From Solitalea agri (GTDB taxonomy: Bacteria; Bacteroidota; Bacteroidia; Sphingobacteriales; Sphingobacteriaceae): a stretch of DNA of 64,000 bases. Under the pieces are notes generated by a model. The model saw nothing but the letters and a program-made list of their open reading frames with translations. It ran no database searches and was not told the origin of the DNA. The translations under genes and the position numbers were made by a program. The stretch lies in assembly GCF_023914155.1 (NCBI RefSeq), contig NZ_JAMWYS010000028.1, positions 286,137 through 350,136 of the forward strand. Direction: 5' to 3'. Shown piece after piece: positions 1 to 8,545 of the stretch. Within the stretch, counting starts at the first letter, position 1. Each line of letters begins with the position of its first letter.

Positions 1-1
1 T

Positions 2-322
2 ATCCTTATTGTTGAGTTTGCAAAAGAATCACATGAAAAACATGGTAAATCTGTAATGGATGCGGCCATAGAGGCAGCCAGATTGCGGTTTAGACCAATT
101 CTTATGACAGCATTTGCTTTTATCTTAGGTGTAGTTCCTCTTCTTACAGCCTCAGGAGCTGTTGCAGAAGCACGTAAAGTTATTGGCATGGCCGTATTTG
201 CCGGAATGCTTATCGCTACCATACTGGGAGTGCTCTTTGTCCCTTCTTTCTTTACCTGGATAGAATCGAGGGGTAAGAAGAAAAATGAAAGTGAAAGTAC
301 AAACACACAAACAGGACACTAA
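2..322 (+). CDS. RND efflux pump inner-membrane subunit, C-terminal end (partial)
   Basis: The open frame runs in from the left edge, so only the last 106 codons are present. The visible part begins ILIVEFAKE and continues through RLRPILMT-type sequence (RLRFRPILMTAFAF) into two hydrophobic segments ending VLFVPSFF. That is the last transmembrane bundle of hydrophobe/amphiphile efflux (HAE1/AcrB-MexB) transporters, which use the proton gradient to expel drugs and other amphiphiles across both membranes. The next gene, an outer-membrane channel lipoprotein, starts one base after the stop codon, which fits a membrane-fusion/RND/channel operon whose first genes lie upstream. The substrate cannot be judged from this fragment. 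Confidence 0.93.
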   Translation: MLIVEFAKESHEKHGKSVMDAAIEAARLRFRPILMTAFAFILGVVPLLTASGAVAEARKVIGMAVFAGMLIATILGVLFVPSFFTWIESRGKKKNESESTNTQTGH

Positions 323-323
323 T

Positions 324-1709
324 ATGAACCGACAACTCATAACTTTTACCGGTATTTTGTTCCTGCTTACAGGCTGCCTTGTTGGTCCAAAATATAGCAG
401 GCCTCAAATGGATGTGCCAACATCATATGCACAGCAATCAGACTCACTCCGACGTGATTCTATCGCTAATATAAAGTGGTTTGAACTTTATCAGGACAGC
501 ACCTTACAGCACCTCATTCGTATTGCATTAGAGCAAAACAAAGATTTGAAAACGGCTGTTGCCAGGGTTGAAGAATCAAAAGCTGTTTTGGGCTTTAATA
601 AGGCCAATCTTTATCCCTTTTTAAACTATAATGTGCAAGCCGGTTATAATAAGCTAAATGAAAATGCGCAGTTTGGGGGTGTTGGCTTTGATGGAGAGTC
701 GTATAATTTGTTAGGTACTGTAAATTGGGAAATTGATCTGTGGGGGAAACTTCGCCACGCTAACCGCTCTGCGTTTGCCCAGTTGTTGGCTGATGAAGAA
801 AATCGGAAAGCAATTACAGTGAGTGTAATTGCCCAAGTAGCAGAGCTCTACTTTCAGCTGAGAGGCTTGGATGAGCGACTGACTATCTCCAGAAATACAG
901 TCAAAACCCGTACGGAGAGCTATGATTTGATAAAGGCCCGTTTTGACAAAGGATATGTTGCCGAAATTGATAAGTTTCAGGCCGAACAACAGGTTGCCTT
1001 TGCGATGGCCAATATTCCGCAAATAGAGCGGGAGATTGTTCAAACCGAAAATGCTCTCAGAGTTTTGTTAGGACAAATTCCCGGCTCAGTGCCAAGAGGT
1101 CTTTTAAACACAAATCAAGGAATTAGCCTTGAGATCCCTGCCGGGCTGCCCTCTGATTTAATTGAAAGACGTCCGGATGTAAAAGCCGCAGAAAACTCAT
1201 TAATTGCCCAAAACGAACAGATTGGTGTTGCTCAGGCAATGCGCTTCCCATCATTGGCATTAACTGGATTTGGCGGTGTGGCTAGTAATGACTTAGGTAA
1301 TCTCTTGCAGAATGGTTCTTTAGCCGTTGGTGTTGCTGGTCAGTTGTTTGGGCCAATTTTTAACTTTGGACAAAATAAACGCAGAGTTGAAATAGAAAGA
1401 AAACGGACAGAGCAGTTATTGTATCAATATGAAAAAACAGTATTGATTGCCTTTAGTGATGTTGAAAATTCATTAAAAGCGGTTAAAACGTTTCAGGATG
1501 AGTATGCGGCTCGAAATAAAGAGGTAATAGCAAACAGAAATATTGTTTCACTTTCAAGAGCTAGGTATGATGGTGGCTTTACCACATTCCTGGAAGTTTT
1601 GGAGTCGGAGCGTCAGTTGTATGAATCAGAATTAAACACTTCAATTACCAAACAAAATCAATTAGCTGCTACAGTGCAACTTTATAAATCATTAGGTGGA
1701 GGATGGTAG
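324..1709 (+). CDS. Outer-membrane efflux channel lipoprotein (OprM/NodT type)
   Basis: Forms the TolC-like exit duct of the RND pump encoded just upstream. An ATG exists at 285, but the ATG at 324 is chosen because it gives a clean lipoprotein signal peptide with lipobox LLTGC (Cys18), has AGGA about 8 bases upstream and follows the pump stop codon by one base. The 461-residue product has the two outer-membrane efflux repeats: the first includes WFELYQDSTLQHLI and the WEIDLWGKL motif, the second LIERRPDVKAAENSLIAQN and AMRFPSLALTGFGGV. Length is normal for the NodT family. A strong hairpin follows the stop. The assignment to efflux is firm; the transported compounds are unknown. Confidence 0.93.
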   Translation: MNRQLITFTGILFLLTGCLVGPKYSRPQMDVPTSYAQQSDSLRRDSIANIKWFELYQDSTLQHLIRIALEQNKDLKTAVARVEESKAVLGFNKANLYPFLNYNVQAGYNKLNENAQFGGVGFDGESYNLLGTVNWEIDLWGKLRHANRSAFAQLLADEENRKAITVSVIAQVAELYFQLRGLDERLTISRNTVKTRTESYDLIKARFDKGYVAEIDKFQAEQQVAFAMANIPQIEREIVQTENALRVLLGQIPGSVPRGLLNTNQGISLEIPAGLPSDLIERRPDVKAAENSLIAQNEQIGVAQAMRFPSLALTGFGGVASNDLGNLLQNGSLAVGVAGQLFGPIFNFGQNKRRVEIERKRTEQLLYQYEKTVLIAFSDVENSLKAVKTFQDEYAARNKEVIANRNIVSLSRARYDGGFTTFLEVLESERQLYESELNTSITKQNQLAATVQLYKSLGGGW

Positions 1710-1719
1710 GTCAGGTATA

Positions 1720-1776
1720 AAATTTAAGAAGTTGGCTTGCTACTAATTTCGACAAGCCAACGCCTTAAATTTCCTT
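1720..1776. terminator. Bidirectional terminator between efflux channel and LytTR regulator
   Basis: GTTGGCTTG (1731-1739) pairs perfectly with CAAGCCAAC (1753-1761). The stem is extended by AAATTTAAG (1720-1728) with CTTAAATTT (1764-1772) across a 2x2 internal loop. It sits between two convergent genes, with T-rich DNA on both sides. Confidence 0.75.
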
Positions 1777-1803
1777 AATAGTATTAATTATAAACAAACT
1801 CCT

Positions 1804-2565
1804 TTAGATATCTAAAATTCGCTTCAGATTATCTGTATAACTGCGACTGGTAGAAATTTTAGTTCCGTTGCTATCATTCATAACAGCAATTAAAGCACCG
1901 TTAAAGCCCTTTCGAACTTCCTTCATATTTTCCGTGTTGATTATACATCCACGATGAACTCGCAGAAAGCATTCGGGTAGTTTATTTTCTAAGGTCGATA
2001 GCGTATAATCGGTGAGGTATGAATTTCCTGACAGGGTTTTGAGGGAAACATACTTTTCATCAGCCTCAATATGGCTTATTTCTGAAGTTTTAATTAGTAA
2101 GAACTTATCACCTATTTTAACGGGTAATGCTTTAAGCTCTTTTTTGGGCTGCAGTTTTTCAATTATTGTCAACAGGTTTTCGGTGTGGGCCGTGTCTTTC
2201 TGTTCGTTTACTTTCTGAAGCTTGGCAACTGTCAATTCTAACCGTTCAGGTTCAATGGGTTTTAGCAAATAATCAATAGAGTTCTCTTCAAAAGCTTTTA
2301 TAGCATACTGATCAAAGGCAGTTGTGAAAACCACTAATGGAATAAATGACAATTTACTTAACATCTCAAATCCGTTAAGTAAAGGCATTTCAATGTCGAG
2401 AAAAATCAGGTCAGGTCTTAGCTCTTCAATAAGCTGGCGACCTTCTTCTCCATTAGCAGCCTCTGCTTCAATTGAGAAAAACTGTTCGTGGCTACCCAGA
2501 AGCCGCTTTAATCGATTGCGAGCCAAAGGCTCATCGTCAATAATGATAGTATTAAACCGAGGCAT
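1804..2565 (-). CDS. LytTR-family response regulator
   Basis: A 253-residue regulator with an N-terminal receiver domain (acidic pair D10/D11, phospho-acceptor Asp57 in LIFLDIEMP, conserved Lys in YLLKPI) and a C-terminal LytTR DNA-binding domain (about residues 145-250, with HIEADEKYVSL and FLRVHRGCIIN). LytTR proteins bind short direct repeats upstream of their targets. It is the last gene of a three-gene operon with a LytS-type kinase; its ATG overlaps the previous stop codon by one base (TAATG), so translation is probably coupled. The kinase in the same operon is the expected phosphodonor. The targets are not visible here. Confidence 0.93.
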   Translation of the reverse strand: MPRFNTIIIDDEPLARNRLKRLLGSHEQFFSIEAEAANGEEGRQLIEELRPDLIFLDIEMPLLNGFEMLSKLSFIPLVVFTTAFDQYAIKAFEENSIDYLLKPIEPERLELTVAKLQKVNEQKDTAHTENLLTIIEKLQPKKELKALPVKIGDKFLLIKTSEISHIEADEKYVSLKTLSGNSYLTDYTLSTLENKLPECFLRVHRGCIINTENMKEVRKGFNGALIAVMNDSNGTKISTSRSYTDNLKRILDI

Positions 2566-3014
2566 TAATTAGAAGGCGGTTTTGGTAAATGTCGAATGTT
2601 GTCGTCCTCAGTATTATCTTCATTTTCTTCTTCCTCCTCGTCTTCGTCCCAAATGTCAGAAAAGCCCTCACTTTCGTCATCAATTAATTCTTCATCTCCG
2701 TAGTCAACCACCATTGGCGTTACGTCTACTTCAAACCACTCATAAAACATCTCAATGGTAATGTCTTGTGGCCAGGTTTCTTGAGCCATTGAAACACCAA
2801 ATAGTTCATCGATAAAAAACTGCTCGAAGTTCTCTTCTAGGTACTCTTCTATTTCTTCATCGCTATCGAAAACAGGAATGAGAAAGGTCGTTTTTTCTGT
2901 TTGATTGATTTCTTCCAATGATGCGAATGATTCATCGGGAAAAATAGAGTTATACCAATTGAGATAAGGTAGTTTATAGTGAAGATGCAGTGAGAAGCGA
3001 TTAAGAAATTTCAT
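2565..3014 (-). CDS. Unknown acidic protein between kinase and regulator
   Basis: A 149-residue protein that I do not recognise. The first 40 residues are aromatic and hydrophilic, with no signal peptide or membrane segment. The middle holds a patterned amphipathic stretch (EEIEEYLEENFEQFFIDEL), and residues about 105-140 are dominated by Asp and Glu, including EDEEEEENEDNTEDD. It starts 4 bases after the kinase stop codon and overlaps the regulator start by one base, so it is made with the kinase and the regulator in fixed order. This suggests an accessory role in that signalling pair, or simply co-expression. The length and operon position are solid; the function is not known. Confidence 0.8.
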   Translation of the reverse strand: MKFLNRFSLHLHYKLPYLNWYNSIFPDESFASLEEINQTEKTTFLIPVFDSDEEIEEYLEENFEQFFIDELFGVSMAQETWPQDITIEMFYEWFEVDVTPMVVDYGDEELIDDESEGFSDIWDEDEEEEENEDNTEDDNIRHLPKPPSN

Positions 3015-3018
3015 GTTT

Positions 3019-4101
3019 TTAGGATTTGAAAACGAATTTCGGAATAATAATCTGAATTCTCTTCTCCGGAGTCTTCATAATATTCAATTTATACTCGTCA
3101 TTGTAGAGTAGCTTCAATTTGTCAAATGTACTTTGTAAGCCATAGCCAGGATTAAGTTCCGTTGGAAAATCAGGGCCATTGTCAGCTACCCAAAGTTTTA
3201 GTTCGTTTTCATTAGTACGTTCGGCACCAATTTCAATTTTTCCGTGCTGAGCAACCTTTGAAATGCCGTGCTTGATAGAGTTCTCAATCAATGGCTGAAG
3301 CAAGAAACGCGGGATTTTTTCTTCATTTAAGGAGTTGTCAATTGTAAACGTTGTTTGCAAGCGATCTCCTAGTCGAATACTTTCAATATCTAGGTATGTT
3401 TTAACGATGTCAATTTCATAAGCCAGTGAGGTATAGTTTTCGTCGGAGCTATTTATCGCATATCGAAATAACTTTGAAAGTTTCAGTACCATTTCTTCAG
3501 CTTTATCAGCATCCTGGTGAATAAGTGAAGCAATGGAGTTTAAAGAGTTGTACAGAAAATGAGGGTTTATTTTTGATTGAAGGGCTTCGAGCTCGGCTCT
3601 TGTTTTTAACTCTTGAAGTTTTGCGAGCTGATAATCACTGTCTCTTAGCTTTAGTTCATAATTTACTTTCTGAAGCATATTTAACTGCCTGAAACCTCCA
3701 ATTAAAAATCCAAGAAACAAGTTAAATGCAATGGAAGGTATTTGCTTGTCGAAACTTACCCAATTGCCATAGATCAGGTAGATCATAAAAAAGCAAAACT
3801 CTGTCGCAAAAAAAATCCCGACAAACATTAACGCAAGATCAAGCGCAATTTCTTTAGGAGTGTATTCTTTTTTTCGGTTAAATAGACATCTGGATAAATA
3901 GATAAGGTTGGTAATGGTATGAGTGATTACAATTGAAAAAAGAAAAGAGATGAAGATGCTTTTGCCAGAAAGTTTAAAATCCTGTAAGTAGTTAAGCAAG
4001 CAGATGGCCACTCCAACCACAAGTCCGGTTTTTCCATACTTCAGGTTGTAATAAAGCAATGAGTGCTCATGTTTTTTTTGTACGCTATTTGGTTGACTCA
4101 T
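3019..4101 (-). CDS. LytS-type sensor histidine kinase
   Basis: A 360-residue membrane kinase. Four hydrophobic segments fill the first 150 residues, a coiled stretch follows (residues 150-175), then the pfam06580 His_kinase box INPHFLYNSLNSI with the phospho-accepting His, and a HATPase domain with N-box LLQPLIENSIKHG and G-box VADNGPDF. This family partners with LytTR regulators, and one is encoded two genes downstream. The start is the ATG at 4101; a frame extension to 4116 would use TTG. There is no extracytoplasmic sensor domain, so the signal is probably sensed in the membrane or through another protein. Gaps and overlaps of a few bases show a tight operon. Confidence 0.92.
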   Translation of the reverse strand: MSQPNSVQKKHEHSLLYYNLKYGKTGLVVGVAICLLNYLQDFKLSGKSIFISFLFSIVITHTITNLIYLSRCLFNRKKEYTPKEIALDLALMFVGIFFATEFCFFMIYLIYGNWVSFDKQIPSIAFNLFLGFLIGGFRQLNMLQKVNYELKLRDSDYQLAKLQELKTRAELEALQSKINPHFLYNSLNSIASLIHQDADKAEEMVLKLSKLFRYAINSSDENYTSLAYEIDIVKTYLDIESIRLGDRLQTTFTIDNSLNEEKIPRFLLQPLIENSIKHGISKVAQHGKIEIGAERTNENELKLWVADNGPDFPTELNPGYGLQSTFDKLKLLYNDEYKLNIMKTPEKRIQIIIPKFVFKS

Positions 4102-4272
4102 AATACGAATGTACAATTTAACCTTTCTGAAATGTTTTTTTTACGATAAGCTGTCAGTATTGAAAGATAAAATGCTGAATTTTGCCGACGGATAACCTCC
4201 AACGTTTAGCTGTGAGATCTGATATCAGCTAAAAAAATGTTCGTATATTAAATAAAGCTAAAATTAAATCTT
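4102..4272. other. Divergent intergenic region with a possible repeat copy
   Basis: Holds the promoters of the kinase operon (minus) and the OmpA-like lipoprotein (plus). At 4192-4209 the sequence ATAACCTCCAACGTTTAG closely matches 60184-60201 in the cassette-like region (ATAACGCCCAACGTTTAG, two differences). TAGCTG (4207-4212) can pair with CAGCTA further on, just before a run of seven A. No exact TAnnTTTG box is seen. Confidence 0.4.
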
Positions 4273-4950
4273 ATGAAAATTAAAGCACTATTATTAGCAG
4301 CGCTTTTAACTATTGCGAGTATCATGCCCGCTTGTAAAAATATGACTGGAACCCAAAAGGGAGCAGCTATAGGCGCTGGTTCAGGAGCAGCTATAGGCGC
4401 ACTAATTGGACATGCAGCTGGAAACACAGCTATTGGAGCATTAATTGGCGGTGCTGTAGGTGGTGTTAGTGGAGCTTATATTGGTAAGTATATGGATAAA
4501 CAGAAAAAGGAAATCCAGGAAACTATTCCAAATGCAAAGGTTGAAGAGATTAATAACGGTGAAGCGTTAAGAGTTACTTTCGATTCGAAGGTGTTGTTTG
4601 ATGTGAATAAGTATGATTTGAAAGACGCCTCGAAGAATGCGGTAAAGCAGCTTTCAGAAATCATCAATAAATATCCTGATACATACGTTCAGATTCAGGG
4701 CCATACTGATAACACCGGTAAAGATGATTATAATATGACTCTTTCACAAAAACGTGCTGAGGCCGTAATGAACTATGCAGTTTCTATTGGTGTGCAAGCA
4801 AACCGTTTAATGTCTCAGGGTATGGGAGAAACTACTCCAATTGCTGACAACAATACAGTTGATGGACGTACCCAAAACCGTAGGGTTGAATTCTACATTG
4901 TTGCTAATGATAAGTTAAAACAAGAAGCAGCTAAACAGAAACAGAAATAA
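4273..4950 (+). CDS. OmpA-family lipoprotein with glycine-zipper segment (YiaD-like)
   Basis: A 225-residue envelope protein. The signal peptide ends at a lipobox-like IMPAC (Cys21), so it is probably a lipoprotein. Residues about 28-72 form a Gly/Ala-rich zipper (repeated AAIGA/GALIG), typical of YMGG/glycine-zipper proteins. Residues about 95-210 form the OmpA C-terminal domain that binds peptidoglycan, with the motifs VQIQGHTDNTG and LSQKRAEAVMNY and the closing NRRVEF. The tail is Lys/Gln-rich. It probably anchors the outer membrane to the wall. It is monocistronic, with a strong terminator 26 bases after the stop. Confidence 0.9.
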   Translation: MKIKALLLAALLTIASIMPACKNMTGTQKGAAIGAGSGAAIGALIGHAAGNTAIGALIGGAVGGVSGAYIGKYMDKQKKEIQETIPNAKVEEINNGEALRVTFDSKVLFDVNKYDLKDASKNAVKQLSEIINKYPDTYVQIQGHTDNTGKDDYNMTLSQKRAEAVMNYAVSIGVQANRLMSQGMGETTPIADNNTVDGRTQNRRVEFYIVANDKLKQEAAKQKQK

Positions 4951-4976
4951 GCTGTACCTCGGTTATAATACTATAG

Positions 4977-5013
4977 GCCCGTTTGTATATATGCAAACGG
5001 GCTTCTTCTTTTT
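4977..5013 (+). terminator. Terminator of OmpA-like lipoprotein gene
   Basis: GCCCGTTTG (4977-4985) pairs perfectly with CAAACGGGC (4994-5002), 8-base loop, followed by TTCTTCTTTTT. Confidence 0.85.
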
Positions 5014-5085
5014 GTATTAATTATGTTGAAGTTAAAAATGCTCAATGGCACTTATTATCTTGCAAACCAATTTGCTAACTATAGT

Positions 5086-7440
5086 ATGAAGAAAGTATAC
5101 CTCGCCATTCCAGTCCTCTTGTTTCACTTTGCTGCATCGGCTCAAAAGCTAGATTCATTAAGTGTTGAAAAGATAATGCGAGATCCTAAATGGATAGGCG
5201 TTTCACCATCTGCTGTTTTCTGGGGTGAGGATAGTAAGAACGTCTACTTCAGCTGGAATCCGGATAAAAATAAAAGTGATTCGTTATACGCGGTTTCGGT
5301 TGAGGGTAAGCAAGTGACAAAGGTAGGTTCAGCACAAAGGCGCAGTTTGGCACCTCAAGGGGAATACAATAAAAACAAGACGCTGAAACTATACGAGAAA
5401 TATGGTGACATTTTTTTGCTGGATCTGAAAACCGGTACAACTCGCCAGCTGACATATACCACTGATCAGGAGTTTTTTGCTTCATTTTCTGGCAAGGATG
5501 ATAAGGTGGTTTTCAGAAGAGGAGATAATTTGTTCAGCCTTTCTATAAATACTGGCGAATTAGTTCAGCTAACAAATTTTCAGAAAGGAAGTAAATTAAA
5601 AGATGCTCGTTTAAATGAACAGGATCAATGGCTCAAAAATCAACAGCTTTCAGAGTTTGAGATACTGAAACAACGAAAAGCGTTTAAGGATGAAAGTTTG
5701 AAGGCAAAAAAGCAAGATCAGCCCAAACGTTTAAAAGAAATTTACCTTGAAGGCAGAACGGTTAATAACCTTAAAGCCAGTCCCGATGGACAAATAATAA
5801 CATTTAATCTTACCAGCGATGGAGATGAAAGGCATACTTTGGTTCCTACTTATGTTACCGAATCAGGTTATACCGAAGAAATTCCAACTCGCCCGAAGGT
5901 TGGTGGAGAACAAGAATCCAAAGAGTTTTTTATTTACAACAAATCTCTTGATTCTGTTTACCAGGTTTCGACACTTCAGATTCCAGGGATTTATGATCTG
6001 CCTGATTATTTAAAAGATTATCCTTCTGAGAAAAAAATAAGGGAGAAGAATAAATCCGAGCGCAGCGTTAACTTTCAAACACCTATTTGGAGCGAAGATG
6101 GTAAAAATGTCATTGTTACAGCGTATTCTCTCGATAACAAAGATCGCTGGATTTTTAGTTTAGATGCTTCCAACGGAAAATTGAAATTAATAGATCGTCA
6201 GCGGGACGAGGCCTGGATTGGAGGCCCCGGTATCGATGGTTATAATGAGAACATTGGATGGATAGATAATTCATTAGTTTATTTTCAGAGTGAGGCATTA
6301 GGCTTTTCTCACCTTTACACCTATAACTTATCTACGAATAAAAAACAGCAGATAACGACTGGCAACTGGGAAGTTCAGGATGTTCAGCTATCGGCCGATA
6401 AAGCTAGTTTTTACCTAACAGCTAATAAGGAGCATCCAGGAACTAAAGATTTTTATAAGATAGGGGTAAAAGGCGGGGTATTGGAAAAGCTAACCTCAAT
6501 GAAAGGCGCAAATGAAGTATCCCTTTCTCCCGATGAAAAATGGTTGGCAATTCGCTATTCATACAGCAACAAACCATGGGAATTATATCTGCAAGAAAAC
6601 AAGGTTGGGGCAACAGTTCTACAAATAACCAATTCGGTTTCTGATGAGTTTAAATCATATTCGTGGAGAGAGCCGGAAGTTATCTCCTTTGTAAATCGCT
6701 CGGGCAATGAAGTTTATGCGAGGCTATATCGTCCGACAAAGCCTCATCCTAACAAACCAGCCGTGATTTTTGTACATGGGGCCGGATATTTGCAAAATGC
6801 GCACTACTGGTGGAGCAACTATTTCAGGGAGTTTATGTTTCACAACCTGCTTGCTGATAAAGGGTATACGGTACTTGATATCGATTACCAGGCAAGTTCA
6901 GGATATGGCCGTAACTGTCGAACCAATATTTATCGCCATATGGGAGGCGCAGATTTAAATGATCAGGTTGATGGAGCAAAATTATTGGCAGATAAGTACG
7001 GAGTTAATGCTAAAGCAATAGGCATTTACGGAGGATCTTATGGCGGTTTTATAACCCTGATGGCCATGTTTAACCAACCCGAAGTGTTTAAAGCCGGAGC
7101 CGCATTGCGTTCGGTAACTGATTGGGCTCATTATAATCATGGCTACACGGCCAATATTTTAAACTCACCAATAGAAGACAGTATCGCTTATCATCGAAGC
7201 TCTCCTTTGTATTTTGCCAATGGGCTAAAAGGCCGGTTGTTAATGTGTCATGGGATGGTTGATGTAAATGTCCATTTTCAGGATATTGTTCGTCTTTCCC
7301 AACGCCTGATTGAACTCGGTAAAAACGACTGGGAACTGGCAGTTTATCCTATGGAAGACCATGGATTTGTTGAAGCAAGCAGCTGGACAGACGAGTATAA
7401 ACGAATATTTAAATTATTTGAAGAAGAACTAAAACATTAG
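5086..7440 (+). CDS. S9-family prolyl oligopeptidase / dipeptidyl peptidase IV-like
   Basis: A secreted or periplasmic serine peptidase of 784 residues. The ATG at 5086 is preferred to the one at 5023 because it gives a standard signal peptide (MKKVYLAIPVLLFHFAASAQ). The N-terminal two thirds is a beta-propeller with WD-like repeats (DPKWIGVSPSAVFWGED, VFRRGDNLFSL, WSEDGKNVIV, SPDEKWLAIRYS). The last 250 residues are the alpha/beta hydrolase: nucleophile Ser651 in YGGSYGG, Asp726 in GMVDVNVH, His759 in MEDHGF. Such enzymes cut after proline or alanine near the N terminus of peptides. It is probably transcribed alone. The DPP-IV versus acyl-peptidase type cannot be decided from the sequence. 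Confidence 0.93.
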   Translation: MKKVYLAIPVLLFHFAASAQKLDSLSVEKIMRDPKWIGVSPSAVFWGEDSKNVYFSWNPDKNKSDSLYAVSVEGKQVTKVGSAQRRSLAPQGEYNKNKTLKLYEKYGDIFLLDLKTGTTRQLTYTTDQEFFASFSGKDDKVVFRRGDNLFSLSINTGELVQLTNFQKGSKLKDARLNEQDQWLKNQQLSEFEILKQRKAFKDESLKAKKQDQPKRLKEIYLEGRTVNNLKASPDGQIITFNLTSDGDERHTLVPTYVTESGYTEEIPTRPKVGGEQESKEFFIYNKSLDSVYQVSTLQIPGIYDLPDYLKDYPSEKKIREKNKSERSVNFQTPIWSEDGKNVIVTAYSLDNKDRWIFSLDASNGKLKLIDRQRDEAWIGGPGIDGYNENIGWIDNSLVYFQSEALGFSHLYTYNLSTNKKQQITTGNWEVQDVQLSADKASFYLTANKEHPGTKDFYKIGVKGGVLEKLTSMKGANEVSLSPDEKWLAIRYSYSNKPWELYLQENKVGATVLQITNSVSDEFKSYSWREPEVISFVNRSGNEVYARLYRPTKPHPNKPAVIFVHGAGYLQNAHYWWSNYFREFMFHNLLADKGYTVLDIDYQASSGYGRNCRTNIYRHMGGADLNDQVDGAKLLADKYGVNAKAIGIYGGSYGGFITLMAMFNQPEVFKAGAALRSVTDWAHYNHGYTANILNSPIEDSIAYHRSSPLYFANGLKGRLLMCHGMVDVNVHFQDIVRLSQRLIELGKNDWELAVYPMEDHGFVEASSWTDEYKRIFKLFEEELKH

Positions 7441-7500
7441 TACTTCTTAAACGTTGAAAGTGCATTTAAGTAATAGAATAAAAATAATATAGACCCAACA

Positions 7501-8076
7501 ATGAAGAGAATTAGCCTTGCGATCATAGCTTTGGCGGCGTTTGCCTCAAGCTCATTTGCTCAAACTAAAGACAGTATTCAGGTAGTGCCAATCGATAAAA
7601 GTCCTGCAGATATTGTTTATTACCCGGTCCGCGCCGCTTTTGAAAGAGATGTAACTAAAAGTCCGGTAGCACGTGTGATTTATTCCAGACCGCAGAAAAA
7701 TGGCCGTGAGATTTTTGGGAAGTTGCAAGATTATGGAACCATTTGGAGAACAGGGGCAAATGAATCAACAGAGGTTAAGTTTTATAAGGATGTAAAAATT
7801 GGCGATAAAATTATTGCTGCGGGTGAATATTCATTGTTTACTATTCCGAATAAAGATAAATGGACGGTAATTCTTAATGCAGTAAATGATAAATGGGGTG
7901 CTTATTTTTATGATAAGTCAAAAGATGTGGTAAGAGTTGAGGTGCCAGTTAAAACACCTCCCGCTCCAATTGAAGTGTTTACTATTCTGTTTAAAGATGA
8001 TAACAGCAATGGTGCTAAAATGGTAATGGGTTGGGATAATTGTTATGTAGAGCTTCCAATTAAGTTTCAGAATTAA
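7501..8076 (+). CDS. DUF2911 secreted protein
   Basis: A 191-residue exported protein with signal peptide cleaved near Ala20 (SSFAQ). The DUF2911 domain fills the rest, recognised by VARVIYSRPQKNGREIFG, YGTIWRTGANESTEV, AAGEYSLFTIP and the closing MGWDNCYVELPI. The family is widespread in Bacteroidota and has no known biochemical role. It lies 60 bases after the S9 peptidase with no terminator between, so the two could share a transcript. A bidirectional hairpin follows. Confidence 0.88.
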   Translation: MKRISLAIIALAAFASSSFAQTKDSIQVVPIDKSPADIVYYPVRAAFERDVTKSPVARVIYSRPQKNGREIFGKLQDYGTIWRTGANESTEVKFYKDVKIGDKIIAAGEYSLFTIPNKDKWTVILNAVNDKWGAYFYDKSKDVVRVEVPVKTPPAPIEVFTILFKDDNSNGAKMVMGWDNCYVELPIKFQN

Positions 8077-8096
8077 CGGTTAACCAATGCAATAAT

Positions 8097-8130
8097 AAAA
8101 GGCCATCAATTTAATTTGAGGGCCTTTTAT
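8097..8130. terminator. Bidirectional terminator
   Basis: AAAAGGCC (8097-8104) pairs with GGCCTTTT (8121-8128) around a 16-base loop, giving T runs in both directions between convergent genes. Confidence 0.7.
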
Positions 8131-8149
8131 GTTGAATACGTTCATTCAT

Positions 8150-8545
8150 TTATCTTGCCTGAAGTTGAAGCTGAATTTTGTTTTTCCCCGATTTATATTC
8201 TAACCAAAGATTAGCGTTGTCAAGTTTTTTGATAATGTAAATATTAATTTCGGTGTTAAATATTGTTTGAAGAGTGCTGTCTGTCAATAAACTCCAGTCA
8301 CCATCAGGAGCAGGTATGCAGTTTTCGTTTACTGCACAAATTCTTCGGTATTTTAAATTTGAATAGAATACATGTTGACGACCAGGGGCAATAGCTGACT
8401 GTCCGTTCGTAACAATCCGGGATTCCATCCATGCTCGGGCAATTAATTTGTAACGATAGTCTTCTTCACCTTCCTTAACACATGCCGAAAGTAAGACCGA
8501 TAAGCCTAAACAAAAGAGAATAGATATCCGAACTACTTTAATCAT
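8150..8545 (-). CDS. Small lipoprotein of unknown function, ECF sigma operon
   Basis: A 131-residue protein with a lipoprotein signal peptide and lipobox LLSAC. The mature part is short and predicted beta-rich (ARAWMESRIVTNGQ, DGDWSLLTDSTLQTIF, NANLWLEYKSGKNKIQLQL), resembling the many lipocalin-like or META-like Bacteroidota lipoproteins, but I cannot name a family. Its ATG overlaps the stop codon of the preceding gene by four bases (ATGA), so it belongs to the sigma factor/anti-sigma operon. It may be a target or a sensor partner of that system. Confidence 0.75.
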   Translation of the reverse strand: MIKVVRISILFCLGLSVLLSACVKEGEEDYRYKLIARAWMESRIVTNGQSAIAPGRQHVFYSNLKYRRICAVNENCIPAPDGDWSLLTDSTLQTIFNTEINIYIIKKLDNANLWLEYKSGKNKIQLQLQAR

